DNA of 64,000 nucleotides from Gammaproteobacteria bacterium (GCA_004172865.1 SEBV01000018.1:35426-99425); one strand, 5' to 3'. Shown: positions 53,856-64,000, counted from the stretch's first letter. Notes: generated from the sequence alone by a model not told the origin. Translations and numbers: made by a program.

Positions 53856-54317
53856 TTAGAGTTTTCTCCCCAACCGTTTCTCCACCATTTTCAGCTCCCA
53901 CTTTGGCGGTGTTATCCAGTTAAAGGCATCGTGCGACCAAAGGCCGTGCATCAATAATCCCAAGCCCCAGCCTAAAAACGGCCAGTGAATGCCCTCCAGA
54001 TGCCAGCCGCCGTTGAGTAAAAACACGCTGCTGAAAACCACGTACATCAAAAGATGCGAGTAAAACTCTACGACGCCTTTCACGTATTGCATGGCCAATA
54101 CTTCATCGGCCTTAAGCTGTTGTGCGTTCATACCATTATCCCCCGAGTCAAAAGTGTTTAAGTCGACCTCAAACACAGCCGCAAGCGACTTGATCGTTTC
54201 CAACCCCGGCTTATGGCCGCGCTCAATGCGCTGAATCGTGCGAACGCTCAGGTCCGTCAATTCCGCCAAATGTTCCTGCGACCAGCCGCGCTGAAGCCTA
54301 AGTTTTTTTACAATCAT
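53856..54317 (-). CDS. XRE-family HTH protein with C-terminal 2TM domain
   Basis: The 153-aa product has an N-terminal Cro/CI-type HTH (KLRLQRGWSQEHLAELTDLS, then VRTIQRIERGHKPGLETIKSL, about 1-50). A C-terminal 2TM domain follows, whose two membrane helices (about 83-103 and 108-128) end in KWELKMVEKRLGRKL. This resembles DNA-binding proteins tethered to the inner membrane. It is paralogous to the gene at 54465-54932. Confidence 0.88.
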   Translation of the reverse strand: MIVKKLRLQRGWSQEHLAELTDLSVRTIQRIERGHKPGLETIKSLAAVFEVDLNTFDSGDNGMNAQQLKADEVLAMQYVKGVVEFYSHLLMYVVFSSVFLLNGGWHLEGIHWPFLGWGLGLLMHGLWSHDAFNWITPPKWELKMVEKRLGRKL

Positions 54318-54429
54318 GTCGTCACCTGTGTGTTTGAGGTGGGAGAAGTGTGCGGGGCGATGGAGAATTTAAACACGTCAGGAACCTGACAAAAAGGCGA
54401 AACAAAAGCGGATTGTAAGACTGGATTAG

Positions 54430-54453
54430 CGAACAGAGCTAAAGCTCTGTTCG
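54430..54453. terminator. Perfect hairpin between the two XRE-2TM genes
   Basis: CGAACAGAGCT pairs with AGCTCTGTTCG (11 bp) around a 2-nt loop. It is downstream of the second XRE-2TM gene but has no T-run in either direction. It may limit read-through or stabilise the mRNA. Confidence 0.5.
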
Positions 54454-54464
54454 TGATGAGATTT

Positions 54465-54932
54465 TTAGAGTGGTCTTCCCAAATGTTTTTCGACCTGAGC
54501 TAACTCCCACTCGCCCGTAAAATATTTATCGAACACAAATATCGTGAGTGTATGGACTATAAGCCCAAGCCCCCAGAATAACAGCGCTCCAACAAACCAT
54601 AGTTTATCCGGGGTGGTAAACAGGTTTATTGCGATGCATCCGACGTTAACAACAAGATACATCAGCAAGTGAAGGTAGTAAGCGCGAAGACGTTGCGCAC
54701 GCTTGAACGCAATTTTCTCCTGAGCTTGCGAGTTGGTGGTTTCATCTTTCATGGCAGTCTCCGTAAGGGTTAAGAAATGAACTTCAAAGACCGCAGCAAT
54801 AGACTTTAATGACTCCACACTTCCAGCATGGCCGGACTCAATGCGCTGTATGGTACGAGCACTTAAACCGCTGGCATCTGCTAGCTGTTGTTGTGACCAG
54901 CCTCGTTTGAGGCGCATTTTCTGAATCGACAT
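54465..54932 (-). CDS. XRE-family HTH protein with C-terminal 2TM domain, paralogue
   Basis: This 155-aa protein shares its plan with its neighbour: HTH at 1-50 (MRLKRGWSQQQLADASGLSA, then RTIQRIESGHAGSVESLKSI), then two membrane helices and the ending EWELAQVEKHLGRPL. The linker and membrane parts are clearly diverged, while the HTH recognition region TIQRIESGH is nearly identical. The two may bind the same DNA or form heterodimers. GGAG precedes the ATG. It lies downstream of glmU on the same strand. Confidence 0.88.
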   Translation of the reverse strand: MSIQKMRLKRGWSQQQLADASGLSARTIQRIESGHAGSVESLKSIAAVFEVHFLTLTETAMKDETTNSQAQEKIAFKRAQRLRAYYLHLLMYLVVNVGCIAINLFTTPDKLWFVGALLFWGLGLIVHTLTIFVFDKYFTGEWELAQVEKHLGRPL

Positions 54933-55037
54933 AATTTATCTCCTACTGCGGAGTAGCCAGTATTGATGCAGAAAATTAATTCACTTACGACAGCGGCACG
55001 ACAAGCTCACGACACTTGTACGATACCGCCAAAAACA

Positions 55038-56396
55038 TCACCTTTTAGTGGGACGCTCCCAACCCTGCAGGTTGGTTTGCTTGGCGCGCGCAATCGCCAA
55101 ATCGGCTTCGGCAACATTTTTGGTAATCACCGAACCTGCACCCACGGTTGCGCCAGCGCCGATTTTTACCGGGGCAACTAACGCAGAGTTAGAGCCGATA
55201 AAAGCGTTATCGCCAATTTCGGTTTTGGATTTATTCACGCCATCGTAGTTACAGGTGATAGTGCCCGCGCCGATATTTACGCCGCTGCCGATCACGGCAT
55301 CGCCGATGTAGCTGAGGTGATTTACCTTGCTGCCTTTGGCGATATTGGCTTTTTTGGTTTCCACGAAGTTGCCGATTTTTACGCCGTCCGCAAGCTTGGT
55401 GCCGGGGCGCAGGCGGGCGTAGGGGCCGATATCGCAGTCGTGGGCGAGTACTGAATCTTCGATGTGGCTGTAGGCTTTGATGCGGCTGTTTTTGCCGATG
55501 GTGGAATTGATAATGATGCTATTGGGTTCAACGATAACGCCATCGGCCAAGGTTACGTCGCCCTCAAATACGCAGTTCACGTCGATGACTACATCGCGCC
55601 CAACCGTTAAATTGCCGCGAATATCAATGCGTGCCGGGTCGAGCAAAGTTACGCCTGCAACCATCAATTCATTGGCTTTTTGCTTTTGGTAAAAACGTTC
55701 AAGGGCAGCTTGTTGCTGACGATTGTTAATGCCTTCCACTTCTTCTACGGCGTTTGGCTGTTCAACGTGAATTGCCACGCCGTCCCGGCGCGCCATGGCG
55801 ATAATATCGGTGAGATAGTATTCGCATTGGGCGTTGTCGTTGACCAGGAGCGGCAGCCATTGCTGCAGATGCTTGGCTCTAACCGCCATGATGCCGGTGT
55901 TGATTTCCGAGATTTTGAGCTGCTCGTCATTCGCGTCTTTATGTTCAACAATTTCGGTCACGGCACCAGACGCATCGCGAACAATACGGCCGTAGCCGGT
56001 GGGATTTTGCATGTTGACGGTGAGCAATCCCATTTGGTTATCGCCCACGCCGTCGATTAATTTTTGCAGGGTATCAGCGCGGGTCAGAGGAACATCACCG
56101 TATAAAATCAGTACGGTTGCGCCGTTGCGCAGGTGCGGCAAGGCTTGTTGAACGGCGTGGCCAGTGCCCAGTTGACGGGCTTGCAGCACGAATTTCACAT
56201 CGGGTGCGGCCAGTTGTTCTTCTACTTTTTCAGCACCGTGTCCGACAATAATCAGGAGTTGCTCACCGCCCACCTGGCGCGCCGTATCCACCACATGTTG
56301 CACCAGCGCTTTGCCGCCGACAGGGTGCAAGACTTTGGGGAGGTCTGAACGCATACGGGTGCCTTTACCGGCAGCGAGAATAAGAATATCGAGCAT
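55038..56396 (-). CDS. glmU: Bifunctional GlcNAc-1-P uridyltransferase / GlcN-1-P acetyltransferase GlmU
   Basis: GlmU carries out the last two steps to UDP-GlcNAc: acetylation of glucosamine-1-phosphate, then uridylylation. From the ATG at 56396 (AAGGAA site) it is 452 aa, close to the usual length of about 455. The N-terminal pyrophosphorylase domain shows LAAGKGTRMRSDLPKVLHPVGGKALVQHVV. The C-terminal left-handed beta-helix acetyltransferase includes FVETKKANIAKGSKVNHLSYIGDA and GAGTITCNYDGVNKSKTEIGDNAFIG. A longer frame to 56453 covers a tandem repeat and was rejected. Confidence 0.97.
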   Translation of the reverse strand: MLDILILAAGKGTRMRSDLPKVLHPVGGKALVQHVVDTARQVGGEQLLIIVGHGAEKVEEQLAAPDVKFVLQARQLGTGHAVQQALPHLRNGATVLILYGDVPLTRADTLQKLIDGVGDNQMGLLTVNMQNPTGYGRIVRDASGAVTEIVEHKDANDEQLKISEINTGIMAVRAKHLQQWLPLLVNDNAQCEYYLTDIIAMARRDGVAIHVEQPNAVEEVEGINNRQQQAALERFYQKQKANELMVAGVTLLDPARIDIRGNLTVGRDVVIDVNCVFEGDVTLADGVIVEPNSIIINSTIGKNSRIKAYSHIEDSVLAHDCDIGPYARLRPGTKLADGVKIGNFVETKKANIAKGSKVNHLSYIGDAVIGSGVNIGAGTITCNYDGVNKSKTEIGDNAFIGSNSALVAPVKIGAGATVGAGSVITKNVAEADLAIARAKQTNLQGWERPTKR

Positions 56397-56424
56397 GGTG
56401 AATTCCTTTACTGAGCTATAAGTG

Positions 56425-56460
56425 AACAAGTAGGAGAGCAGGTAGGTGAGCAAGTCACCG
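56425..56460. repeat. Three imperfect 12-bp tandem repeats upstream of glmU
   Basis: Three copies with period 12: GAACAAGTAGGA, GAGCAGGTAGGT, GAGCAAGTCACC. They lie 29 bases upstream of the glmU start and within its leader. The role is unknown; length variation could affect glmU expression. Confidence 0.55.
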
Positions 56461-56587
56461 GTAAAAATCTAGCTCGCATTCTAGCGGTTTACGCCGGTAT
56501 GCGCTGCATATCTGCGCTTAATCCTCGTGGATTTTAATGGCAAATTCGCAGGGCGTAAGGCTCACCCGACAACTTGTTCGCGAAAAC

Positions 56588-57694
56588 TTATTCAGCCATC
56601 AATTTACGGATCGTATCGATTTCGCGTTGGCGATAGGGCGTTCCATCAGCATGGAAAAGATCGTGAAACCAGATCACCGGTTCGCGATCCGTGTAGGGGT
56701 GATTGTAGGAATCCCACGGCAGCCGCGTTTGCGTTTTGCCATCCACAAAACCCCAGTTATACATGCCGACACCATAATGCTTACCGACTGGCAGCGAGCC
56801 ATCAATGGTCGAGCCCGAACCGCGCGCCATATATTCCGTACAGAGCAGCGGCCGACCATATTTCGTTAATTGCTGGATGCGATTTTCAAATTCCTCCGGC
56901 CAGGCATAACTGTGAAAGCTGAGGATATCCGACTCGCTCAACTGAATTTGTTGGATGCTTGTCAACTTGGCAGCCGCTTTGGGCGACCAATCGCCACCAT
57001 CAAAAACACCACTGGTTAAAGGCTGGCTGGGATTAGCCTCTCGCGCCCAAGCGTAGACTTTGGGCAGAAGCGCGGTCACGAGTTTGCCGTCTTGCACTTT
57101 GTGGATGTCATCGGTCGCGCCTTCGTGGGGTTCGTTCCATAAATCCCAGCCTAAAACGCGCTCGTCTTTGGCAAAGGTACTGATCACGCCCTGCACATAG
57201 GCTTTTAATTCCGGCTCAAATGCCGGATTACTGAGGCGATCAATCCCCGGACTTTGCACCCAGCCGGAATTATGCAAACCCGGTTTGGGCAATGGCTGCT
57301 TGCCGAGTTTTGGATGCGGGTCCCAACAGGAATCGAATAAAACCAGCAGGGTTTTGATGTGATGTTTATCGGCAAGTTCGAGATAAGTATTGAGCCGCGC
57401 GGTGAACCCTTTGCGATCCTGACTCCAAAGTTGATCCTGCAAAAACACGCGCATGGTGTTGATTCCGGCCTGCTCCGCCAGCCCCAATTCCCAGTCAATT
57501 TCTTTAGGATTGAATGTATCTGCCTGCCACATTTCGAGCTGGTTAATTGCATCCTTGGGGATAAAATTGCTGCCCACAAACCACGGCTGTTTCGCGTACC
57601 AAGTGTTGGCTTGTTCGGTTGTCCACTGCGGGCGCGCTTCCGCAAACAAGGGCAAAAGTAAGAGCCCCGCTGAGACAAGTTTTAAAAATCGCAT
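56588..57694 (-). CDS. Secreted GH5-like (cellulase family) glycoside hydrolase
   Basis: The 368-aa (beta/alpha)8 clan-A enzyme has a short signal peptide (about 1-20, LVSAGLLLLPLFAEA). The acid/base is E188 in LGWDLWNEPHEG and the nucleophile E287 in PLLCTEYMARG, with FHSYAWP before strand 7. NWGFVDGKTQTRLPWDSY is typical of bacterial GH5-like enzymes annotated as cellulase-family or xylanase. The substrate cannot be fixed. The ATG at 57694 has a GAGGA site; the longer reading to 57754 lacks one. It is divergent from a GH43 gene, suggesting a shared polysaccharide target. Confidence 0.88.
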   Translation of the reverse strand: MRFLKLVSAGLLLLPLFAEARPQWTTEQANTWYAKQPWFVGSNFIPKDAINQLEMWQADTFNPKEIDWELGLAEQAGINTMRVFLQDQLWSQDRKGFTARLNTYLELADKHHIKTLLVLFDSCWDPHPKLGKQPLPKPGLHNSGWVQSPGIDRLSNPAFEPELKAYVQGVISTFAKDERVLGWDLWNEPHEGATDDIHKVQDGKLVTALLPKVYAWAREANPSQPLTSGVFDGGDWSPKAAAKLTSIQQIQLSESDILSFHSYAWPEEFENRIQQLTKYGRPLLCTEYMARGSGSTIDGSLPVGKHYGVGMYNWGFVDGKTQTRLPWDSYNHPYTDREPVIWFHDLFHADGTPYRQREIDTIRKLMAE

Positions 57695-57753
57695 AAATTC
57701 CTCGTTCATTTTTATTGGGTAGATAGTATCGGGTAAAGGTCTGTTAACTTGCA

Positions 57754-57789
57754 TTGACTTACCGGTGTATTGCCCTAGATTGCTAGGGC
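57754..57789 (+). promoter_or_regulatory. GH43 promoter overlapped by an inverted repeat
   Basis: TTGACT (57754-57759), a 16-nt spacer, then TAGATT (57776-57781). The inverted repeat GCCCTAG-ATTG-CTAGGGC (57772-57789) covers the -10 and probable start site and is a candidate repressor operator in the 128-bp GH5/GH43 divergent region. Confidence 0.55.
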
Positions 57790-57822
57790 GCTCGGCAAAC
57801 GGCCTTGGATAACGGAGAAAAT

Positions 57823-58881
57823 ATGAAACAAGCTGCTTTAATCCCTTGGAAATCCGCGATTGCGGCGTTGTTTATGCAATTCTCTTCCAGCAGTTTTGCG
57901 GCAAATCCCATAGTAGACGGTTGGTATGCCGACCCGGAAATTCGTATTTTCGCTGGCCAATATTGGATCTATCCCACCTTGTCCGCCGACCTAACCACGC
58001 CCGCACCAGCCGCAACTTTTACGCCGGAACAAGCCAAACAACGGGCTAACCCAGAGATTTGGGCGCCGTTTTTAAAGCAAACTTTTCTCGATGCGTTTTC
58101 GTCTAAAGATTTGGTTCATTGGACCAAACACTCACACGTGCTCGATATCAAAGACGTGAGCTGGGCGGCTTATGCGGTCTGGGCACCCTCAGCCATAGCT
58201 GCTAACGGCAAATATTATTTGTTCTTCGGCGCGAACGATATCCAGAACAATAAACAACTTGGCGGCATTGGGGTTGCAGTGAGCGATAAACCCCAAGGAC
58301 CATTTAAAGATGCGCTCGGCAAACCCTTAATCGGCCAAATCCAAAACGGCGCGCAACCTATCGACCAAATGGTTTTTAAAGATGACGACGGCCAATTCTA
58401 TCTGTATTACGGGGGCTGGAAGCACTGCAACGTCGTTAAGTTGAGCAAGGATTTGCTAAGTGTGGAGCCCTTTGCCGACGGCACAATCTACAAAGAAATC
58501 ACGCCCGATAAGGATTACGTTGAAGGTTCGTTTATGGTGAAGCGCAAGGGGACTTATTACTTGATGTGGTCGGACGGTGAGTGGACAGGGCCGGATTACA
58601 GCGTGAGTTATGCCATGGGTTTATCGCCCATTGGCCCGTTCAAAAACATGGGCAAAATCCTGCAGCAAGATGCAACTATTGCCAGAGGCGCGGGGCATCA
58701 CTCGGTAGTCAATGTTCCCGGTAGCGACGATTGGTATATCGTCTACCATCGCCGCCCATTGGATACCGACGATGGCAATCATCGCCAACTCGCCATCGAT
58801 CATTTGTATTTCAATGCGGATGGCAGTATTCAACCGGTGAAGATGACTAGAGAAGGGATTAAACCTGTACGAGCGCCTTAA
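57823..58881 (+). CDS. Secreted GH43 family glycoside hydrolase
   Basis: This five-bladed beta-propeller enzyme has 352 aa from the ATG at 57823 (GGAG site). A signal peptide covers about 1-27 (ending SSFAA). The three catalytic acids are visible: base D37 (GWYADPEI), pKa modulator D181 (AQPIDQMVFKDDDG) and acid E234 (DYVEGSFMVKR). GH43 enzymes are beta-xylosidases, alpha-L-arabinofuranosidases or related. No CBM is attached. It is divergent from the GH5 gene; both are exported, fitting hemicellulose breakdown. Confidence 0.93.
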   Translation: MKQAALIPWKSAIAALFMQFSSSSFAANPIVDGWYADPEIRIFAGQYWIYPTLSADLTTPAPAATFTPEQAKQRANPEIWAPFLKQTFLDAFSSKDLVHWTKHSHVLDIKDVSWAAYAVWAPSAIAANGKYYLFFGANDIQNNKQLGGIGVAVSDKPQGPFKDALGKPLIGQIQNGAQPIDQMVFKDDDGQFYLYYGGWKHCNVVKLSKDLLSVEPFADGTIYKEITPDKDYVEGSFMVKRKGTYYLMWSDGEWTGPDYSVSYAMGLSPIGPFKNMGKILQQDATIARGAGHHSVVNVPGSDDWYIVYHRRPLDTDDGNHRQLAIDHLYFNADGSIQPVKMTREGIKPVRAP

Positions 58882-59040
58882 GGTTTTGAATTATGACAGT
58901 GAATCATTCAAAGCGTGAATATCTCACTTCCAGGCCGTGTATATATCACCGCCATGGTGTTGCTTTTGGAGCAATATCATTTGGCCTCTTGGAGGAAAAC
59001 CCTAATCCATTTTGTTATTCGCATTGAAGGAACATTCATC

Positions 59041-59241
59041 ATGAAAACATCAAAAATTTCTGCATTAAAGGCCAAATTTCAGACTGCTCGCAAATCCACG
59101 CTACCGGTGTTATTTGTTTTATCCTGCCTGAGTGCTAATGCGTTGGCTATGGGACGCAACGATGCGCCCTGTACCTTTGGCGATGACTGCGTTGCAACTA
59201 TTTATTACCACATTTGCAACAGACTTTGTTTTTGGTATTAA
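59041..59241 (+). CDS. Small secreted cysteine-rich peptide
   Basis: From the ATG at 59041 (AAGGA site nine bases upstream) a 66-aa product begins with a basic N-terminus and a signal peptide (about 1-36: LPVLFVLSCLSANALA). The remaining 30 residues start MGRNDAPC and contain four Cys (44, 50, 59, 63; spacing C-x5-C-x8-C-x3-C), ending CFWY. I recognise no family. A strong terminator follows immediately. Signal peptide, ribosome-binding site and terminator support a real gene, but it is short and unverified. Confidence 0.6.
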   Translation: MKTSKISALKAKFQTARKSTLPVLFVLSCLSANALAMGRNDAPCTFGDDCVATIYYHICNRLCFWY

Positions 59242-59265
59242 TCGCGATTGGCGATTACAAGCAAT

Positions 59266-59296
59266 AAAAAAAGGCGACTCGAAAGTCGCCTTTTTT
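59266..59296. terminator. Bidirectional intrinsic terminator of the atp operon and peptide gene
   Basis: AAGGCGACT and AGTCGCCTT (59271-59279, 59284-59292) pair around the tetraloop CGAA, with A-run and T-run on either side. It ends the leftward atp operon and the rightward peptide gene. Confidence 0.94.
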
Positions 59297-59312
59297 AAAT
59301 CTCAACTTGCAC

Positions 59313-59738
59313 TTACTTACCCGCTTTTTTGCGAATCGTTTGCAGGGTACGCAATTGGGCAGAAGCTTCTGCCAATTGAATCGCCGCGCGTTGGAAATCG
59401 ATCTCGGAAGACTGATTAGCAAGTTGTGTTTGCGCTAATTGTTGTGCTTCAAGTGCTTTGGCTTCATCCATATCAGTAGCGCGCAGTGCAGTGTCTGCCA
59501 TTACGGTGATTTGATAGGGCTGAACTTCGAGGAATCCCCCAGAAACGTAGAATACTTCCTCGTCGCCATTTTGCTTGATAACACGGACCGGGCCGGGTTT
59601 AACGCCAGTCAGTAATGGCGCGTGACCATAGGCAATGCCCAAGTCACCCAAACTACCGGTCACAATTACCATCTCAACCAAGCCTGCGAAAATTTCGCGC
59701 TCAGCGCTGACGATATTGCATTGAACAGTCATGGCCAT
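59313..59738 (-). CDS. atpC: F1F0 ATP synthase epsilon subunit AtpC
   Basis: AtpC is the central-stalk epsilon subunit that couples and inhibits rotation. The 141-aa protein starts [24 protein letters not shown], like its E. coli counterpart, and has the beta-sandwich signature [19 protein letters not shown]. It is the last gene of the operon and is separated from atpD by a terminator-like hairpin. Confidence 0.96.
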   Translation of the reverse strand: MAMTVQCNIVSAEREIFAGLVEMVIVTGSLGDLGIAYGHAPLLTGVKPGPVRVIKQNGDEEVFYVSGGFLEVQPYQITVMADTALRATDMDEAKALEAQQLAQTQLANQSSEIDFQRAAIQLAEASAQLRTLQTIRKKAGK

Positions 59739-59780
59739 ATCCGTTTCTCTTGATAAATTACAAAGGCTATCAACTCATAG

Positions 59781-59809
59781 AAAAACCCGAAGCCATGCGG
59801 CTTCGGGTT
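59781..59809 (-). terminator. Intrinsic-terminator-like hairpin between atpD and atpC
   Basis: AACCCGAAGCC pairs perfectly with GGCTTCGGGTT (11 bp) across tetraloop ATGC, followed leftward by five T. It lies seven bases after the atpD stop, inside the operon. It may attenuate or mark processing before atpC. Confidence 0.75.
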
Positions 59810-59815
59810 ATTTCA

Positions 59816-61270
<1,455 letters not shown>

Positions 61271-61305
61271 TTAATTGCCTGGCTGTAGCTGATGGGCGGG
61301 AGCAA

Positions 61306-62169
61306 TTATGCAATTGCCGCCGCACCACCTACGATCTCTGACAGCTCTTGCGTAATTGCTGCTTGACGCGCTTTGTTGTAAATCAGTTTCAAGCTATCAA
61401 TCAGTTCACCGGCGTTGTCGGTTGCGCTCTTCATCGCAATCATACGTGCAGCCTGTTCTGAGGCGGCATTTTCAACGACGGCTTGATAAACTTGTGACTC
61501 AATAAAACGGGTCAATAAGCCTTTTAACAATTCAGCTGCATCTGGTTCGTAGATGTAATCCCAGTGATGTTTCAACTTGGAGTTTTCATCTGCAACCAGT
61601 GGCAACAATTGGCGAATCGTGGGCTTTTGCGTCATGGTGTTAACGAATTCGTTGCTTACGATAAACAACTTATCAATCTTGCCTTCTTCAAATGCATCCA
61701 ACATCACTTTCACGCTGCCGATCAAATCTGCAACAGTCGGTGCTTCGCCGAGGTCGCGCGTTGACGCAACCACGTTACCGCCAAAACTTTTAAAGAACGC
61801 AGCAGCTTTCGCTCCGATCAAGCACAAATCTATGCCTATGCCTTGGTCTGCCCAGACTTTCATGCTCTTGATGGAGTTTTTGAACACGTTCGCATTCAAA
61901 CCACCACAAAGACCACGATCACTCGAAACCAAAATATAACCAACGCGCTTAACCGGACGCTCTTTCATAAAACGGTGTTTGTATTCGGGACTTGAGTTTG
62001 CCAAGTGCCCGATTACATCACGCATGCGATTGGCGTAAGGCTTACCCAATTGCATGCGCTCTTGCGCACGACGCATTTTACTCGCGGCGACCATTTCCAT
62101 CGCGCTGGTAATTTTCTGCGTGCTTTTGACGCTTGATATCTGCGTCCGAATTTCTTTTGTGCTTGCCAT
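61306..62169 (-). CDS. atpG: F1F0 ATP synthase gamma subunit AtpG
   Basis: The central rotor-stalk subunit has 287 aa from the ATG at 62169. The N-terminal helix [32 protein letters not shown] and the C-terminal [45 protein letters not shown] are the conserved coiled-coil parts. A TTG two codons upstream is possible. The 110-bp gap to atpD holds a TCAGGCC/GGCCTGA inverted repeat without a T-run. Confidence 0.97.
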   Translation of the reverse strand: MASTKEIRTQISSVKSTQKITSAMEMVAASKMRRAQERMQLGKPYANRMRDVIGHLANSSPEYKHRFMKERPVKRVGYILVSSDRGLCGGLNANVFKNSIKSMKVWADQGIGIDLCLIGAKAAAFFKSFGGNVVASTRDLGEAPTVADLIGSVKVMLDAFEEGKIDKLFIVSNEFVNTMTQKPTIRQLLPLVADENSKLKHHWDYIYEPDAAELLKGLLTRFIESQVYQAVVENAASEQAARMIAMKSATDNAGELIDSLKLIYNKARQAAITQELSEIVGGAAAIA

Positions 62170-62185
62170 ACTCAAAGACTCAGTT

Positions 62186-62210
62186 AAAAAGGTGCTCTGG
62201 GAGCACCTTT
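62186..62210 (-). terminator. Intrinsic-terminator-like hairpin between atpA and atpG
   Basis: AAAGGTGCTC pairs perfectly with GAGCACCTTT (10 bp) around a 3-nt loop, followed leftward by a short T-run. It starts about three bases after the atpA stop, inside the operon. Confidence 0.75.
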
Positions 62211-62212
62211 AA

Positions 62213-63757
62213 TTACCAGGTGCGGCTTGCTTTCAGTTTGGTCACCAGCTCTTTGAACTTGCCTTCCAACTCGCCATTCCAATCACCGGTGGCATCTATG
62301 TGATTCATAGTGTCAGCGTATTCGGATTTAGCGAATGAGAGCAGGGCAGCTTCAAAATCGAGCACTTTGCTAACTTCGATGTCTTTCAAATGACCTTCGT
62401 TAGCGGCGAACAATACCAATGCCATTTGTGCAACACTCAATGGAGTAAATTGCTTTTGCTTCATCAATTCAGTAACACGTTGACCGTGTTCCAATTGTGA
62501 TTTGGTCGCTTCGTCCAAATCTGATGCAAACTGCGAGAACGCAGCCAATTCACGGTATTGCGCCAATGCGGTACGAATACCACCGGCAAGTTTTTTGATA
62601 ATTTTAGTTTGCGCTGCACCACCTACACGCGATACCGAAATACCGGCGTTCATCGCAGGACGTACGCCTGAGTTGAACATGGACGATTCCAAGAAGATCT
62701 GGCCGTCGGTAATCGAAATTACGTTAGTTGGAACGAATGCAGACACGTCACCGGCCTGAGTTTCAATGATTGGCAAAGCGGTCAATGAACCGGTTTGGCC
62801 TTTCACTTCACCCTTGGTGAACTTCTCAACGTAGTCTTCACTTACGCGTGATGCACGCTCAAGCAGACGGCTGTGGAGATAAAATACATCGCCTGGGTAA
62901 GCTTCGCGGCCCGGAGGACGACGCAGCAACAAGGAGATTTGACGGTAAGCCCAAGCTTGCTTGGTCAAGTCGTCATAAATGATCAAGGCATCTTGGCCGC
63001 GGTCACGGTAGTACTCACCAATGGTACAACCCGTGAATGGAGCCAAAAATTGCATTGCCGCTGGATCAGACGCAGTCGCCGCGATCACAACGGTGTGATC
63101 CATAGCGCCATTTTCTTCTAACTTGCGCACTACTGCAGCAACAGAAGAGGCCTTTTGGCCGATGGCGACATAGATACACTTAATGCCAGAACCTTTTTGG
63201 TTGATGATGGCATCAACAGCGATGGCAGTTTTACCAATTTGACGGTCACCGATGATCAACTCACGTTGACCGCGACCGATTGGTACCATAGCGTCAATTG
63301 CTTTCAAACCGATTTGTACCGGTTGGTCTACTGATTTACGCCAAATTACGCCTGGAGCAATTTTTTCAACTGCGTCAGTCATTTTGGTGTTCAGTGGACC
63401 TTTACCGTCGATTGGGTTACCGAGGGCGTCAACAACGCGACCGAGCAATTCTGGCCCAACGGGCACTTCCAGAATACGACCAGTACACTTACATTTTTGA
63501 CCTTCGGCTACACCGCGGTAGTCGCCGAGAATTACTGCACCTACGGAGTCGCGCTCCAAGTTCAGTGCCATCCCGTAAACGCCGCCTTCAAATTCAATCA
63601 TCTCGCCGTACATTACGTCGGCCAGACCGTGAATACGAATAATACCGTCAGTTACGGAAACGACAGTACCTTCGTTTTGAGCTTCTGTAGAAAATTCAAG
63701 ACCTTCAATACGCTTCTTGATAATTTCACTGATTTCAGAAGGATTCAGTTGCTGCAT
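62213..63757 (-). CDS. atpA: F1F0 ATP synthase alpha subunit AtpA
   Basis: The regulatory nucleotide-binding alpha subunit is full length at 514 aa, with a GAGGA site before the ATG at 63757. It has [20 protein letters not shown], Walker [32 protein letters not shown], the [29 protein letters not shown] region and a standard C-terminus. The hairpin just after its stop precedes atpG. Confidence 0.98.
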   Translation of the reverse strand: MQQLNPSEISEIIKKRIEGLEFSTEAQNEGTVVSVTDGIIRIHGLADVMYGEMIEFEGGVYGMALNLERDSVGAVILGDYRGVAEGQKCKCTGRILEVPVGPELLGRVVDALGNPIDGKGPLNTKMTDAVEKIAPGVIWRKSVDQPVQIGLKAIDAMVPIGRGQRELIIGDRQIGKTAIAVDAIINQKGSGIKCIYVAIGQKASSVAAVVRKLEENGAMDHTVVIAATASDPAAMQFLAPFTGCTIGEYYRDRGQDALIIYDDLTKQAWAYRQISLLLRRPPGREAYPGDVFYLHSRLLERASRVSEDYVEKFTKGEVKGQTGSLTALPIIETQAGDVSAFVPTNVISITDGQIFLESSMFNSGVRPAMNAGISVSRVGGAAQTKIIKKLAGGIRTALAQYRELAAFSQFASDLDEATKSQLEHGQRVTELMKQKQFTPLSVAQMALVLFAANEGHLKDIEVSKVLDFEAALLSFAKSEYADTMNHIDATGDWNGELEGKFKELVTKLKASRTW

Positions 63758-63779
63758 GCTCTGTTCCTCGATCCTAGAC

Positions 63780-64000
63780 TTAGGATTTCAATGCTTCGGC
63801 GAGTTTCGCCAAGCGGCCACGGACTGAACCGTCGATTACCATGTCACCGGTGTGAATAACCACACCGCCCAACAGACTCGCATCAACCGAGCTGTTCACG
63901 TCAATCTTACGATTCAATTTGGCGCTTAGTGATTGAGCCAATTTGTTAATCAAGTCAACAGGCAACTCGTAGGCTGCTGTGATCTCAACTTCGATTGTTT
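63780..64000 (-). CDS. atpH: F1F0 ATP synthase delta subunit AtpH (partial, cut by right edge)
   Basis: The open frame continues to the right edge without a start, so only the C-terminal part (about 73 residues) is present. [34 protein letters not shown] and [32 protein letters not shown] match the conserved C-terminal half of the delta subunit, the peripheral-stalk connector. It lies 22 bp upstream of atpA, as in the usual operon order. A TTG at 63965 is internal, not the start. Confidence 0.95.
   Translation of the reverse strand, partial: TIEVEITAAYELPVDLINKLAQSLSAKLNRKIDVNSSVDASLLGGVVIHTGDMVIDGSVRGRLAKLAEALKS

Noticed and set aside
56397..56453. N-terminal extension of GlmU
   Set aside because: The added residues come from a tandem repeat; the family start MLDILILAAG has a good ribosome-binding site.

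Overview
The window looks like chromosomal DNA of a plant-polysaccharide-degrading gammaproteobacterium, most likely in or near Cellvibrio (Cellvibrionaceae). This is inferred from the poly-serine linkers in a CBM6 protein, the secreted GH5 and GH43 enzymes, the rpoH-ftsXEY-rsmD-coaD order and the atp/glmU/glmS arrangement. No rRNA, tRNA, insertion sequence or CRISPR array was recognised.

Layout. 0-9 kb is housekeeping: a truncated exported protein, rpoH with a CIRCE-like operator upstream, ftsYEX, rsmD, coaD and an SDR oxidoreductase, with an unusual CBM6 protein between rsmD and coaD. 9-16 kb holds a YIP1-family protein, an RND efflux permease with its periplasmic adaptor, and an AraC regulator. 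16-20.7 kb is one leftward operon: DUF3649, PepSY, DUF3325, a cupin and two related secreted proteins. 21-23 kb has a membrane sulfatase-fold transferase coupled to an exported peroxiredoxin. 23.4-29.8 kb is the most intriguing locus: a GT4 glycosyltransferase, GTP cyclohydrolase II, a stand-alone RibD-type reductase, an MDR dehydrogenase, a PTPS-fold protein with Glu in place of the catalytic Cys, a YbhN-type membrane protein and a CDP-alcohol phosphatidyltransferase. Together they suggest an uncharacterised pathway joining a GTP-derived pyrimidine or pterin to sugar and lipid chemistry. A TonB-dependent receptor lies beside it.

33-49 kb is accessory: a Sel1 protein, a DJ-1/PfpI protein, an AraC/oxidoreductase pair, a chromate operon (Tat-exported superoxide dismutase, chrB, chrA), a TetR gene with a leaderless-type promoter beside a frameshifted membrane gene, an RlpA-like lipoprotein, an ion channel, an SRPBCC-ArsR pair with two operators, small conserved genes, mntH, and a TetR/IMPase-like/NAD-binding trio.

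49-64 kb contains glmS, a DeoR regulator, glmU and the atp operon (atpC, D, G, A and partial atpH). Related bacteria usually keep these close together. Here they are separated by a B3-type metallo-beta-lactamase, two XRE-2TM regulators, a divergent GH5/GH43 pair and a small cysteine-rich secreted peptide. Hairpins resembling intrinsic terminators lie inside the atp operon after atpA and atpD.

All calls come from reading motifs and gene context; no database search was possible. Several starts were moved from the longest possible ORF to a site with a better ribosome-binding site or family length, as noted in each entry.
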